From: Microdochium bolleyi
Taxonomy: Eukaryota > Ascomycota > Sordariomycetes > Xylariales > Microdochiaceae
Direction: 5' to 3'
DNA: 64,000 nucleotides
NCBI GenBank assembly: GCA_001566295.1
Contig: KQ964249.1
Span: 1,364,001-1,428,000, forward strand
The notes under the pieces are model-generated. The model saw only the letters and a program-made list of their open reading frames with translations, ran no database searches and had not been told where the DNA came from. A program made the position numbers and the translations under genes. Each line of letters starts with the position of its first letter. The stretch's first letter is position 1. Shown in pieces: positions 43,888 through 54,821 of this stretch.

Positions 43888-46800
43888 TTAAATATACACC
43901 AGGAAGCTACCGTTGCTGCCGCCGCCGTCCGTGTCCCATGCTCCGGCTCTCATAGATTCTGGTGGACGGATGTCCTCCCAAGCATCCTCGTCGTCTTCAT
44001 CGTCGTCGATATCCTCCCACTGGCCCTCGCTGCCCACAGTCCTCTGGCTTGGCTTCGAGGCCATAGTCTGGTTCTTGTTCAGCTCAGAAGCATACCGATT
44101 GTTATGGTATCTCACAGGTGGCTCATGGCCGTTCGGTCCACGGTACGCCAAACCTGCTGGAACAGCTGAGGGCTCAGAACAAGCCCCTCTGGAACGCGTG
44201 TCTCGCGCGAGATGTTGTCCACTATTCGAGCCTATCAGTGGCCCTGTTGCCGCTGCGGTTGTCGAAGGTCCTGCGCCGCTGCTCGTCCTCGTCATGGTGG
44301 TGGATCGACTGGACCGAGCTGCGATGGAACCCGTGCTCCGCGACTTCCTATGGATTGCTACCAGTTTGCCAATTCCAGCCGGCTCGACGCCAGGCACGGA
44401 AGGCAGGGGCATTCGAGGTGGTGCAGGCCATCCTGAGCCCGACGAAATCGCCATTCCGATAGCAGACGATTGCGTTGGACTAGGGTCCTGGTCAAGGCCT
44501 GGATATGGCTGTGCTGTGGTTACCTCGGATAGCGACACGAGAGAAGCTGGGCGGGGCGGAGGGCTCTTCGGCCTTCCGGACGACTGTCTCGGCCGCAACG
44601 GAGGAACCACTATGCCCATGGCGTTCTTCGGCTCGTCCCGCGAGTGGTTGACGATGATGTCCTTGTGTGCCACTCCAACAGCATCTCTCGCGAAGCGGTC
44701 CCAAGAGCTGTCACTTGGCCGTGGCTGGGATGGGTCGTAGTAACGGAACACAGCAGTCGGCGGGCCCATGAGACCCGCGCCCTCGTCGCCCTGTGCGTCT
44801 CTCAAGCGCTCGGGAGATGTACGACCAGACACGGGTTGTGGTGGCGACTCCTTCGGCGATCGTCTCGACCTCATTCTGTTGAGCGGCTCACCACTGAACA
44901 AGGGCGCAACCTCGTCCATATGCGGGGTATGCTGCGCACGGGGGTTTGGGGAACGGCCGGGAATATTGACCACGATTGGGCTGGCCATGTTGGTCGCCGT
45001 GGTGGCAGTCTGCTCGGCCATGGCCGTTGTGAGGATACTTGTGTGTGTCTGCACAGACGAAGCGGCATCGCTGCCGTTCTTCTGGTGATGCCGCTGCTGT
45101 TGTGCGTACGACGTGCTTCCCGGTCGCCGCCAGGCGTTCGACAGCCTCTGTCCGATGGCCGAGCGGATCGAGGTGCCTCGCCCCGGGCCACCGCCGCTGT
45201 GCATGTTCCCGGGGGGGTCTCTCCGCTGGTACGGCACATTTGGGTGCTCGCAACCTCGATCCTCATCCTCGGAGTCGAAATCATACTTGTTGGCTGCAGG
45301 GTTGGGAAGCTCGTACGCCATTTCCGGCGTCGGCTGGATACTCGAAGGGCGCTGCTCGGACTGGCGATGCTGGGTGTAGTGCGGATGCTGGTGGTGAGCC
45401 GGCGGCACTTCAAGCATATTTATGACGCCGCGACGGGTCTTGGCCTCTGGCGAGCTCCCCGGCAGGACCGCGAGCCCTCCTGACGTCGCAGAGCGGTCCT
45501 TCAGGGCTTGCAGGTCGGCTTCGCCGATCGTCGTGTCCGACAGGAGGCTCTCTCCGTCCTGGGCCGAGCGCACCTCGTCGCCACGACGGTAGTGATGGTT
45601 GTCTCTCTGGCTCACGGGACTGGCACGCCAGATGCCATCGCTGCTCCCGTCGATCACGCTGTCACTTCCCGACCTCGGCTGGCCGTCGCTCCCAAGTGGC
45701 GGCAGAGCTTGGACAGGCCGCCGATTGTTGGCCTCGTTGGGTCTCTGCGCAGCCCGCGGGTTGCGCATCGCTGACATCGGAGGCGGACCTATCGGCGAGT
45801 GCTGGTGTTGCCGGTGCTGTTGCTGTTCCTGCTGCTGCGCCCGTGGCGGAGAGGACCGTTGTGCCCAGGCATTCCTTGCCTCTGGCGGCGACCGTGACAT
45901 CTCCTTTTCGCGGCTCTCGAGGATCTTGCGCGTCTCTGATCCAGAGTCATTGCTGGCGCCGTTGTTGGCGTGATGATTGTTATTATTCCCGGCCCCGAGG
46001 TGCGCCCACGTCCCCGGCAGCGGCGCGGAGACCTCGCTCTTCAGGATCTTCTTGTGCCTATGCAGTCGCCGCCTGCGGAAGTAGAAGAACAGTATGATGG
46101 CGCCGACGAAGATGATGAGGAGGATGGGCAGCAGGAGCCAGAGGTATGTCTTTGGCTCGTCGCCGGGGGACGACGCGGGTGCTGTTGAAGAAGATGATGC
46201 GCTCGGCGAGGAAGTGGTAGTGGAGTCTGTGGCCGCCGGCGGCAGTGTGGTGCCCGCGGCCTCGGCGACGCTAACGGAGAGATCTTGCGACTGGCTGGCC
46301 TGCGTGCGCTTCGAGGTCGCGACGATCGCCAGGTCCAGCGATGCCCGGATCGCCATCGCCGCGCTTCGAGCGCCAAGAGCCGGGGGCACGGTCCCGGAGA
46401 TGGAAAGTGCCTCTTGGTCCACTTTGATCCAGGACACATCTGAGCCGCTCCGGACGGACAGCTCAGTGTCTGAAGGGTCGACTAGGTACTGCTTCAGATT
46501 GTAGTCGAAAGGCTCTCCTGCGGTCAGGTTGAGGGTCGGCAGCTCGGCGTTGAACATCACGCTGCCGACCTTGACCAGGAAGGTGACGTTCAGCGTGTCA
46601 TTGTAAGTGTCGACCACGGCCACCGAAAAGTTGGTGGCTGCCGTTGCGTTCGGCCCGGGGGTCCCGCTGAAGTTCCACGTCTTGTTGTTGAACTCGAGCC
46701 ACTTCGGTAGGCCTAGCGGCGTCACGGAGGCGACCTCGTCCAGGCCGAGAGCCCGGTCGTCGAGCTTGACCTGGCTGAAGAAGTCGTTGTACACAAACGG

Positions 46801-47598
46801 CTTCCCAGCCGTGGCGTTCAGCTGGATCACGGCCTGCGAGCTGGTCAGGCGGTGGTTGCCCACGGTGATCGAGAAGGGCATCGCCAGCGCGGAGAACCCG
46901 ACGACGTCGGAGGCAATCAGCTCAAAGTCGAATGTCTGTGGCGGCTGCGAGGGAAGATTAAACGTCGGCGTCTTGCCCGAGAACGTCAGCGTGTCCGGGT
47001 CGAAGCGTATCCATGACGGCAAAGGTGTGTGGTCCTTGTTGACGGCGTAGTAGGTCAGACCCCAGCGGCCCGTGCTGCGGAATGTCTCTGTGTGAAAAGT
47101 GAATTTAAAGTCCTTCTGCTCGTACATGAGCAGAGTGTCGGGCGCGGAGAAGGGCCCGAGGTCTGCGATCTGTTTTGGCAGCGGGACGTTGACACTCGGT
47201 GCCGGCGTGCGGGCCACAACGAGTGTCGCGTTGATCTGCGCAGTCCCGGTACGGTCTGTCGCCTTGATGCCGATGGGGATCCCAACAACGAGTCCCGCCG
47301 GCACCTCCTTCTCTGGCGGCGTGCCTGACAAGAGCCGCTTGCCACTGGTGATGGTGAGCCATGACGGCGCTTTGGTCAGGGTATAGTTTACGGGATCCTG
47401 TGATTTGACCGTCTGAGGCGAGAAGACGAAGGAGAAGGGCTTGTCGATGCGCGCGACTGGCGGAAGCTGTGAGTTGATCGGGAAGGCGACGGTTGGCGTG
47501 GACAAGCACAGCGTCGTGAAATACGACAGCAAGAGGAATATCGTCGCGAAAGTCCTCGTGAATATCGGGAGCCGCTGCCACCCGCAACCTGCCACCAT
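43888..47598 (-). CDS. Axl2/Bud10-like polarity protein with cadherin-like ectodomain
   Basis: One exon gives 1236 residues. A signal peptide is likely (about 1-33: basic start, then hydrophobic FATIFLLLSYFTTLCLS). The ectodomain (about 34-480) holds repeated Ig-like cadherin modules with patterns such as PSWLTITSGKRLLSGTP, PSWIRFDPDTLTFSGKTP, PKWLEFNNKTWNFSGTP and VSWIKVDQEALSISGTVP. It also has many N-glycosylation sites. A Ser/Thr-rich stem precedes one transmembrane helix (about 484-507, WLLLPILLIIFVGAIILFFY) and a basic stop-transfer RRRRLHRHKK. The cytoplasmic tail is long and disordered, rich in Ser, Pro, His and Gln. Yeast Axl2 marks axial bud sites and interacts with septins; filamentous-fungal relatives act in conidiation or septation. 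The architecture is clear; the exact role here is inferred. Confidence 0.9.
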   Translation of the reverse strand: MVAGCGWQRLPIFTRTFATIFLLLSYFTTLCLSTPTVAFPINSQLPPVARIDKPFSFVFSPQTVKSQDPVNYTLTKAPSWLTITSGKRLLSGTPPEKEVPAGLVVGIPIGIKATDRTGTAQINATLVVARTPAPSVNVPLPKQIADLGPFSAPDTLLMYEQKDFKFTFHTETFRSTGRWGLTYYAVNKDHTPLPSWIRFDPDTLTFSGKTPTFNLPSQPPQTFDFELIASDVVGFSALAMPFSITVGNHRLTSSQAVIQLNATAGKPFVYNDFFSQVKLDDRALGLDEVASVTPLGLPKWLEFNNKTWNFSGTPGPNATAATNFSVAVVDTYNDTLNVTFLVKVGSVMFNAELPTLNLTAGEPFDYNLKQYLVDPSDTELSVRSGSDVSWIKVDQEALSISGTVPPALGARSAAMAIRASLDLAIVATSKRTQASQSQDLSVSVAEAAGTTLPPAATDSTTTSSPSASSSSTAPASSPGDEPKTYLWLLLPILLIIFVGAIILFFYFRRRRLHRHKKILKSEVSAPLPGTWAHLGAGNNNNHHANNGASNDSGSETRKILESREKEMSRSPPEARNAWAQRSSPPRAQQQEQQQHRQHQHSPIGPPPMSAMRNPRAAQRPNEANNRRPVQALPPLGSDGQPRSGSDSVIDGSSDGIWRASPVSQRDNHHYRRGDEVRSAQDGESLLSDTTIGEADLQALKDRSATSGGLAVLPGSSPEAKTRRGVINMLEVPPAHHQHPHYTQHRQSEQRPSSIQPTPEMAYELPNPAANKYDFDSEDEDRGCEHPNVPYQRRDPPGNMHSGGGPGRGTSIRSAIGQRLSNAWRRPGSTSYAQQQRHHQKNGSDAASSVQTHTSILTTAMAEQTATTATNMASPIVVNIPGRSPNPRAQHTPHMDEVAPLFSGEPLNRMRSRRSPKESPPQPVSGRTSPERLRDAQGDEGAGLMGPPTAVFRYYDPSQPRPSDSSWDRFARDAVGVAHKDIIVNHSRDEPKNAMGIVVPPLRPRQSSGRPKSPPPRPASLVSLSEVTTAQPYPGLDQDPSPTQSSAIGMAISSGSGWPAPPRMPLPSVPGVEPAGIGKLVAIHRKSRSTGSIAARSSRSTTMTRTSSGAGPSTTAAATGPLIGSNSGQHLARDTRSRGACSEPSAVPAGLAYRGPNGHEPPVRYHNNRYASELNKNQTMASKPSQRTVGSEGQWEDIDDDEDDEDAWEDIRPPESMRAGAWDTDGGGSNGSFLVYI

Positions 47599-49367
47599 CG
47601 TGAACCTTTCGCCGCTCGCAGCGGTAGTGACATGGAGTAGGGTCGCCAGGTCACCAAGTCGATTCTGCCACTCTCTTGCGAAACCGCTTAGTTCTGTCCG
47701 AGGCGAATATGTGGTTATCGAACTCGTGCTAGCATAGACTTTGTGACCAGAGGCATAATCGCCACAAAACTCTGTCGCCAGCGTGGAAGAAGGTTAGAAA
47801 CGAAACAGGAGGGCCGCGGGAGGGCATTCCGGCTCTGGCCATGCGACAATCTTGTCAGCCCGGCCAAGCCATGTTGAGGTCTTTGCTCAGCCAGCCCTCC
47901 CTAAGCATCTCCTCCTTGGGCGCCAGAAAAGCCACTTAACGCGTGCGATTCTAGAAGCCCAGGGAGGGGCGTCTGCACATCCGATCGTTCAGGAATGGCA
48001 TGTCTCACATTTACCGACCTCCTCCTGTCTGGGGCACCCGCCCGCCATATCTCCCTCTTCTTGAGGCCCTTCGCACCAACGGATGACCAAGACCCGCCAA
48101 TCAGGTATGGCTATGAGAGGAGGAAGTGCTGATTTGGGCAGGACGGCGTGGCCATCACCGCTGTAAACGGCCATGGGTGGTTCACTGTCGAAGAGGGCCC
48201 GGTGACGGAAGGCAGGGAGTCACCGTCCGCCCTCAGCCCTGCATTGAGGGATGCGCACCGTTTAGCCACTAGTTGACCTCCCTTCCCAGCTGCCAACAGC
48301 TCAATCTGTGCCATACAATCAGGCTATAAGACGATAGTTGTTTCTCAATGACTTGGGGCAATATAGTCACCCTTTGCGAGGGAGGATGAAGCTCTATTGT
48401 ACTGCGTTGAGCCGCGTCTCGACTGGCACGTCTCGCCCCGTTTATTGTTCATGACGTTCTACGCAGCCTCCTCGGTGGCACGGGGACATGTCAGACGCAG
48501 TGAACGAAGGCCAGTGGCACACAAAACCGAGCTCACCCATTCGTGGGACAGCTTGGTAGCATTACCACGGGCGACAGCGAAGGCCTTTCGCTAAGATGTT
48601 GATGAACCACAAGCTTTGAGGCCAACAAGCAGTCCCAAACCGGCAACTAGTCGGCATAACTGCTAGGCCATAGACTCAACTTTGGACTGCCGTTGGCTTC
48701 CAGATGTGAATAATCAATCTACAGCCGGCCATAAACGAAGCACGCAGGAGCGGACCTCGCGAGATCCATACTGGTGTACTTGGTCTGGTGTAGGCGGGTG
48801 AGGGTCGTAGCCAGCTGTCAAAAGGGAGGCATCGGCCCAGGTGGCAAGTCCGGACTGAGGGCACGATGCCTGGTGCATCGAGATTGTGCTGACTGTGGCC
48901 GGCCCATGTCCATGGCGACTCTATGGTGGCTCTCGGGAGAGCCCCGGGTTGTCGGCAGCGGCGCGCTGGCGAAGTGTCTTTGTCGTTCAGAGATGCCCAG
49001 GTGTCGGCATCCTGTCATGGCACGCAACTGGACGGCGCAGTCGGGCCTGGAAAACAGAGACGGAGCAAAGCGCAAGGTGGGCACCCTGCACCCTGGGTCG
49101 TCCCGCGTGGTCTAGACCCAGAGCCTTGGACAGACAACACCACAGGCACAACGGGCAGGAGCGGCGTCTCTGGAAAGGCCCGACCAGTATCCTCACTTTT
49201 CTCGCCACCGTTGACCGACTTCGTCTTCCTGACCGCAAAGTCCCTGCCAACACCGTCCGCCACGTCTCAGCCCAATTCAGCAAACAGGAGATCAGGTCGA
49301 CAGACATCAGAAAGCCAAGTGAGAATCCTGGAACTCCTCGCTCACCGACCCACGAGCCGACGTCGCA
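47599..49367. other. Divergent intergenic region (Axl2-like / EFM6-like)
   Basis: About 1.8 kb with the promoters of both genes. Open frames here are short and overlap in both strands. No gene, tRNA or clear regulatory motif was identified. Confidence 0.5.
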
Positions 49368-50395
49368 ATGCTCTCCGACAACGCACCGCCGCCCTTTGAG
49401 GATCTCAACGTCGATGTCGACCTCGCGCCGCTGCCGGCCATGAAGACGGCGGCGACAGCCGACTTTGACTTCTCCGGACTGCTGGCACAACCTCTGCGGC
49501 TGCACGAGGACCTTGCCAATGGCTGTGGCGGGCAGACCTGGCCTGCAGGCTTTGTGCTCGGCAAGCACATGCTGCGGTACCACCGCGATGACCTTCGAGA
49601 GGCCAGAATGTAAGTCCTGCCCCGCACCGCCCCTCCACCCGTCATTCATGGATCATCGAACGTCGGGGGATGTTCTCGTTCTCTCCCTCTACTGCCGCTG
49701 TATGCCCACGCAGCGTGAGTTGTCCTTGCAGTAGCCCATCGGCAGGGTTCCGCACGCTCCACGAGTAATGCCGATCCCTTTGGTGACACTTTTGCTTACT
49801 CAAACCTCCTCCGACAGACTCGAACTTGGCGCGGGAGGTGGGCTGGTGGGGTTGGCCGTGGCTAGCGGTTGTGCCACTGAGCGCCCACTCTTCGTGACTG
49901 ACCAGCTCGAAATGTTTGAGTTGATGAAGAGGAACATTGGCTTGAACGGCCTCGAAGCCAAGGCCAGGGCCGCCATCCTCAACTGGTACGTGCTGCTCGC
50001 CGAGTCTGCCTCACCCCTCCCTCCCGTGTCTCCCGTCCCGACCAACAATGCTGACCCGTTGCTGCAGGGGTGAACCTCTGTCCCAAGACGTTATTGATCT
50101 CAAGCCCAACGTGATCCTCGCAGCCGACTGCGTCTACTTTGAGCCCGCGTTCCCTCTTCTCCTGGCCACAATGACCGACTTGCTGGCCTTGTGCCCATCT
50201 GCCACGATCTACTTCTGCTTCAAAAAAAGGCGCAGAGCCGACATGCACTTTCTCAAGAAGGCACAGAAGAAGTTCAGTGTAGTGGAGCTGGCTGACGAGG
50301 ACCGCCCAGTCTTTAGCCGCGAGGGCCTGTTTTTGTTTGGCATCACCAGCAAGACACGGACAAGCAGCAACAACACAACAAGCTCTTCCTCTTGA
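49368..50395 (+). CDS. Protein-lysine N-methyltransferase, EFM6-like
   Basis: Three exons (49368-49609, 49818-49985, 50068-50395) give 245 residues. The first splice joins a segment ending REAR-I to the SAM-binding motif I, LELGAGGGLVGLAVA (82-96). Motif II has VTDQLEMFELMKRNI and post-motif regions include VILAADCVYFEPAFPLL and IYFCFKKRRRADMHFL. These match the seven-beta-strand family methyltransferase 16 group. The combination of GAGGGLVGL and DCVYFEPAFPLL is what I recall for yeast Efm6, which methylates a lysine of elongation factor 1A; the human counterpart is METTL21-type. The tail ends in a short Asn/Ser/Thr-rich run. Substrate is inferred. Confidence 0.82.
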
Positions 50396-52232
50396 TGCAC
50401 GCCCGGCCAAACTCACCCCGCACTGGCTGTATGCTGGACAGCGACGCAGATGCGTTCGTCCCGTCCCTGCCCGACACGGCAGCGACAGACTTTGGCATCT
50501 CGAGCCGACATACAACCTAGTCCGGTGGTTCTGCAGTACCCAGTCCTCATGTTCGGATAGCGGTGCCTGCCCGGCTGAGGAGCCCCGACCCGCCAATCGC
50601 TGCTCGAGGATCGCGTGACACAGGATGCGTTGCACGACTTTTGCACCATGCAAGCTCTTTAAATTTTGCTGGAGCTCGACTCAATCGCCACAACCGTGAG
50701 CCCCACTGCATGACTACCTAGGTACCTACATGCCGAGCACGACTGAGTTTGTGGTCGCTCTAGTTGCTGATTGACTCTTGGAAGTGTCGACGGCGGAACG
50801 CCTCGCCGCCACAAGTGCGGCATGACTGCGCATGCCCGGGGCATCTAGAAGCAGAAGGGATGGAAACGACGAGGGACTTGTTGTGTGCGGAACAATATGC
50901 GACAAGAGGACCTAGAAGCGAAGCGGAAAGGACACTGACTTAAGATACAATGAAGCCTTTTGTAGAGTTTCCGCCATGAATGTACTCGTTGACCTTTCTC
51001 GTCCAACGATAGGCCGCATTATCGGAGCCGCTCACGCACGCGTTGAATCGTCGCGCCGCATGGGCACTCGGGCAGACCGGCAGCCGTTTCCGTTATGGCA
51101 AGCCCAGTCAGTCGGCCGGGTCTCCCAATCATTTGCTCATTGACGCATCACGATTTTGTCTGGGCTCGACAGGTCTAGACGACTTCGCAAACCCACAGTC
51201 GTGCACTGGAGCAGGACCGGACCAAGGTTCCGGTGCAGGAGACGAGGGAGGGAAGCCCGTTCCGTCGACCGCGCGGCTCCCATCACCGCACAGGTACTGT
51301 TAGGACGCAGCAGACGAGGGAGTGGGGATGGGCAAACTCTGCCCGAAAAGAGCCAGGCGTCCAGGACAGGACCAAGCCAACCGACAGAAGGCGAAGCCGC
51401 GCTCGCTGCGCAAGAAAAAGTCTTCAGTGGGCCGGGCAGCGCTGGTGGTGTCGTGGTGCTGGACTACTGCAGGGCCTCGGAACGGCTTGCATGCCCAGCG
51501 CAGGTGGTCCCAGGTGGCCCAGAGAACCAGCTGGGCTGAGCAGAGTACAGCGCTCCGTACCTCGCAGCGGCACCGACGGCAGAAAGGTACCTCGCGGTAC
51601 TTGCCGGGTTGATGGCATCGCCACAGCCGAGCCGGAGCCCGAGGTGGTCCCGGCGCACGATGGTGCGTAAACATCCACGGCCAAGGCGGGGAGGGCGGGT
51701 CGCCAGGAACCGGGGCGTGATTGGGCGGTACCTTGCAGGTGTGGCATGGTGTGCGTGGCTGCCCCTGCGCCCACCACGTTTGCTGCCGCTCCCAGGCGGG
51801 CCAGGACCCATGCCCCTGCACCTGGGCGGGCATCTTTGTTGTCGTCGGCCGTTTCCAAGGCTGCCTCGAGAGGCCACTCGGGCCTCCCCCCTGCCTGGTC
51901 TTTGTTCCAAGCTTTCCAGCTTTCGTTTCGACAGCCCCGGCCCATCATTGAATAAAGGCGTCGGCCTCTCCCTCCTCCCCTGCCCTTGCCGCCCTGTTCC
52001 CCAAGCTTCACCTTTGGCCTCGCATCGACACATTCCTTTCACTGAGCAGCGCTCATTGTCAACACCACACAGCCTTGTGGACTCACTCCCTGCAGTTCGA
52101 CAACCACCGCCATCATCCCCGTGTTTTTTTTTTGGTATCTTGACGATATCAAGGCTGGCCCTTCTCTGCAACCGCAACAACACACCACCACAAGATCACC
52201 AGCATCAACCACCTTAGCTCACCTCAGCAGCC
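50396..52232. other. Intergenic region upstream of the secreted protein gene
   Basis: About 1.8 kb without a supported gene. A CCTAGGTACCTAC palindrome-like element lies near 50719-50730. A leader-like pyrimidine/adenine zone lies just before the ATG at 52233, with a T-run (10 T) near 52124-52133. A possible TATA-like AATAAAG occurs near 51951. Confidence 0.5.
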
Positions 52233-53084
52233 ATGAAGTCCTTCACCTTTGCCGCTGCCCTCCTGGCCTCGGCCGCCATCGCCCAGCCCCACGGCCACCA
52301 GCACCACGGCCGCAACGCCATCAAGCACGAGCACGAGAAGCGCGCGCTCGTCGTCGAAATCGCCACTGCTTGGGTCACTGCTACCGTCATCATCGGCGAC
52401 GAGGGCACCTCGACCCTTCCCCCCTCGGTCCCCGCCAACACGGGCGCCGAGTTCTTCGAGCCCTCATTCACTCCCGTCCCTACCACTCTGGTGCCTCAGG
52501 TCGCCCCCTCGCCTGCTCCCGTCGTTGAGGCCCCTGCTCCTCCTCCTCCTCAGCCCACCACCACTACCACCCCCCAGCCCGAGCCTACCACCGCCGCCCC
52601 CGTCGTCCAGCCCGTCCAGGAGGCTCCCGCCGCGGCCCCCAGCTCTGCTGCCCAGGCGCCTCCTGCCCAGGAAGCTCCTGCCTCCTCCGGTGGTGGCAGC
52701 AGCAGCGGTGGCAGCAGCGGTGGCAGCAGCGGTGGCCACAACTACGAGGCCACTGGTGACATCACCTACTACGATATCGGCCAGGGCGCTTGCGGCTACG
52801 ACGACTCTGCCGAGAACGATACTGGCATGGTTGCTGCCATCTCCGCCGACTTCTGGAACAGCATCAGCACCCTTACCAACAGCGGCATGAACTCGCCGAG
52901 CCACCCTCTGTGCGACAAGAAGGTCAAGCTGACTGCCAACGGCAAGACCGTCACTGTCACTGCTCGTGACAAGTGCCCTGGCTGCACAAAGACCTCCATC
53001 GACGTGAGCAAGAAGGCCTTCACCGAGCTCTTCGGCTCGCTGGGAGTCGGCCGTGGCCAGGTCACCTGGAGCGTCAGCTGGTAA
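52233..53084 (+). CDS. Secreted double-psi beta-barrel protein, Asp f 7-like
   Basis: One exon gives 283 residues. A signal peptide is likely (about 1-17, MKSFTFAAALLASAAIA), followed by a His-rich propeptide and a dibasic KR at 36-37, a probable Kex2 cleavage site. A Pro/Thr/Ala/Gln-rich linker and a GGSSSGGSSGG-type repeat (about 156-168) lead to the C-terminal barrel (170-283). Barrel motifs are GDITYYDIGQGACGYDDS, NSPSHPLCDKKVKL, VTARDKCPGCTK and a terminal VTWSVSW. Conserved cysteines (GACGY, LCDKK, KCPGC) fit the RlpA/barwin-like fold. Related fungal proteins include the Aspergillus allergen Asp f 7. They lack a proven enzyme activity and are thought to act in or on the cell wall. The CACC-rich leader suggests high expression. 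Confidence 0.9.
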   Translation: MKSFTFAAALLASAAIAQPHGHQHHGRNAIKHEHEKRALVVEIATAWVTATVIIGDEGTSTLPPSVPANTGAEFFEPSFTPVPTTLVPQVAPSPAPVVEAPAPPPPQPTTTTTPQPEPTTAAPVVQPVQEAPAAAPSSAAQAPPAQEAPASSGGGSSSGGSSGGSSGGHNYEATGDITYYDIGQGACGYDDSAENDTGMVAAISADFWNSISTLTNSGMNSPSHPLCDKKVKLTANGKTVTVTARDKCPGCTKTSIDVSKKAFTELFGSLGVGRGQVTWSVSW

Positions 53085-54821
53085 ACATCAGACCTGCCAC
53101 TGGCCTTCTGGCTTTGTATCGCACTGTACAGCTATCTTTCTCATCCACGTTCATAGACGGAGTACATCTGGCAAAATGCGACGCGGATCGCATCGGTGTT
53201 CTGGGAGAAGCGGCGCGAAGAAGGAGGCGGGTCGTCGACAGCAATCCAGCTGGGCGACAGCCTGCAGCACTTCCTCTGCGCCCGCTCGACTTGTTTTTTC
53301 ACATTTTTGTTTCTGGCAAACCCCCTTATACCCCATTTCGCTCGGCAGGACCACAGTCTTCGCACAACCCGAAGAGGTACCTGATGATGACCAATTCTAC
53401 GAACCCACCCATTTCAACCACATCTTGTTTCCCTCTGGCTGTCGGTCCACACCCGGGCCGGCTCCGCCCACGAGCGGATTCTTAGAGAAGACAAAAAGAG
53501 ACCACAGATCATCATGGTTGGCGTCCTGGGGATACCACACATTGAGGAAAGGGGCCTCGCTTGCTTCCCTCGCCTCCGAGAGAGAGCTTTCACTTCTACC
53601 TTGTATATATTGCACCGCAACGCACAAGACGTTGTCCACGTTGTCAGATGGTCGCTGGTTGGGAATAGAAGATCAATCTGCACACACCTTTGACTTGAAC
53701 TTGACCATTTTTTTTTTCTCTGGAAATCTGTGATTGCGATTCCGATTGGGAATCGGGACAGCGCGTGTCTGGCGTAATGCGGCATGTCAGTGCCATCTAA
53801 CTTCTAAACAGATTTCACCAGCCCATCGTCATTGTCCATCGCAAGCCTGACCATGAGCATGCGCCGCCACGCTCAAGCGACTGGACAACTGCGAGCACCG
53901 ACCATAATGCAAAACTCCGTGAAGACCACTTGCGCCCTTTCCCGCCGCCCCCGTCCAGCCGGGAGTGTAGAATACTCCTCCGTATCTCACGTACTTGAGA
54001 GTACCTGGGACGCCTAGGTCGGTGGTCTGAGACAGAACCCGGAGCGCCCGGCGACCGTGGACGGGCGGGTCGTCCATAGCAACCGGGGCTGCTACAAACT
54101 TTAGTTATCCGTTGTCTCAGATGTGTGACTGTGTGTATGTGTTTCTTTTTTACATTTTCCTACTATTCCTGTATTCCTGGCGCCAACTGCACTCCAACAA
54201 TACCCTTTCGGGTAACAAATCCAAAAACAAAACAAGTCTGGCTTTATTGGCACTCCCTTGACTCGATTCGGACAGAACAGCGATGTATTGATTGGGCGCG
54301 CGCGCGTGTGCTGCTGATGTGTTTGTCGCCGCGCTTCAGCGGACAGGCAAACACGAGCAGATGATCCTGGGAGCCTAGGCTTCCCGTCTCGGAAATGGAT
54401 GAGCGCAGAAGAGGTTTCGTCAGGAGCCACTGGAGAACGGGCAATCGCATCACCAGTACTTCGAGGCTTGGTGGTTGTGAATTACAGTGCGGTCCGGAAA
54501 GCGTCAAACAACATGTGGGACGGTCGAGGGGTCGGGGGGTATTACGTCGACTAAAAACTGTGCTTGGTTGAATTGTAACACACATTCCATGATGTGGGAA
54601 CGCCGTATCTCGATGCTATGCTAAACCAGCGCTTTTCTCTGACCCTTCTGCCAGCCGTAGAGTGCTCTATCCAGTATGGAAAAGAGGACGCTTATGAACG
54701 GTGCAGATCTAGTAAGCAGACACGGAGGGAGATCAAGCGGTAAGGACGAGGTCAAGTCCTTGCCAGCGCGTTCGCGCCTTTATTTCATGTCGTGTCGCGT
54801 ATGCCGTTCTCCCGCCGCCGA
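53085..54821. other. Convergent intergenic region (secreted protein / Ccz1)
   Basis: About 1.7 kb between converging genes. It holds 3' UTRs, a T-run near 53707-53717, a TG-rich stretch near 54122-54141 and a CG dinucleotide run (GCGCGCGCGCGTGTG) near 54297-54310. No gene was recognised. A TTTATT at 54779-54784 is a poly(A)-signal-like AATAAA on the minus strand, about 38 nt past the Ccz1 stop. Confidence 0.5.
54779..54784 (-). terminator. Poly(A)-signal-like AATAAA after ccz1
   Basis: The minus strand reads AATAAA about 38 nt downstream of the ccz1 stop codon. It is a canonical hexamer, but filamentous fungi use loose signals, so its use is uncertain. Confidence 0.35.

Noticed and set aside
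50719..50730. CCTAGGTACCTAC element as a transposon end or specific operator
   Set aside because: CCTAGGTA-like words are common in intergenic DNA of filamentous fungi and no flanking duplication or transposase is seen.
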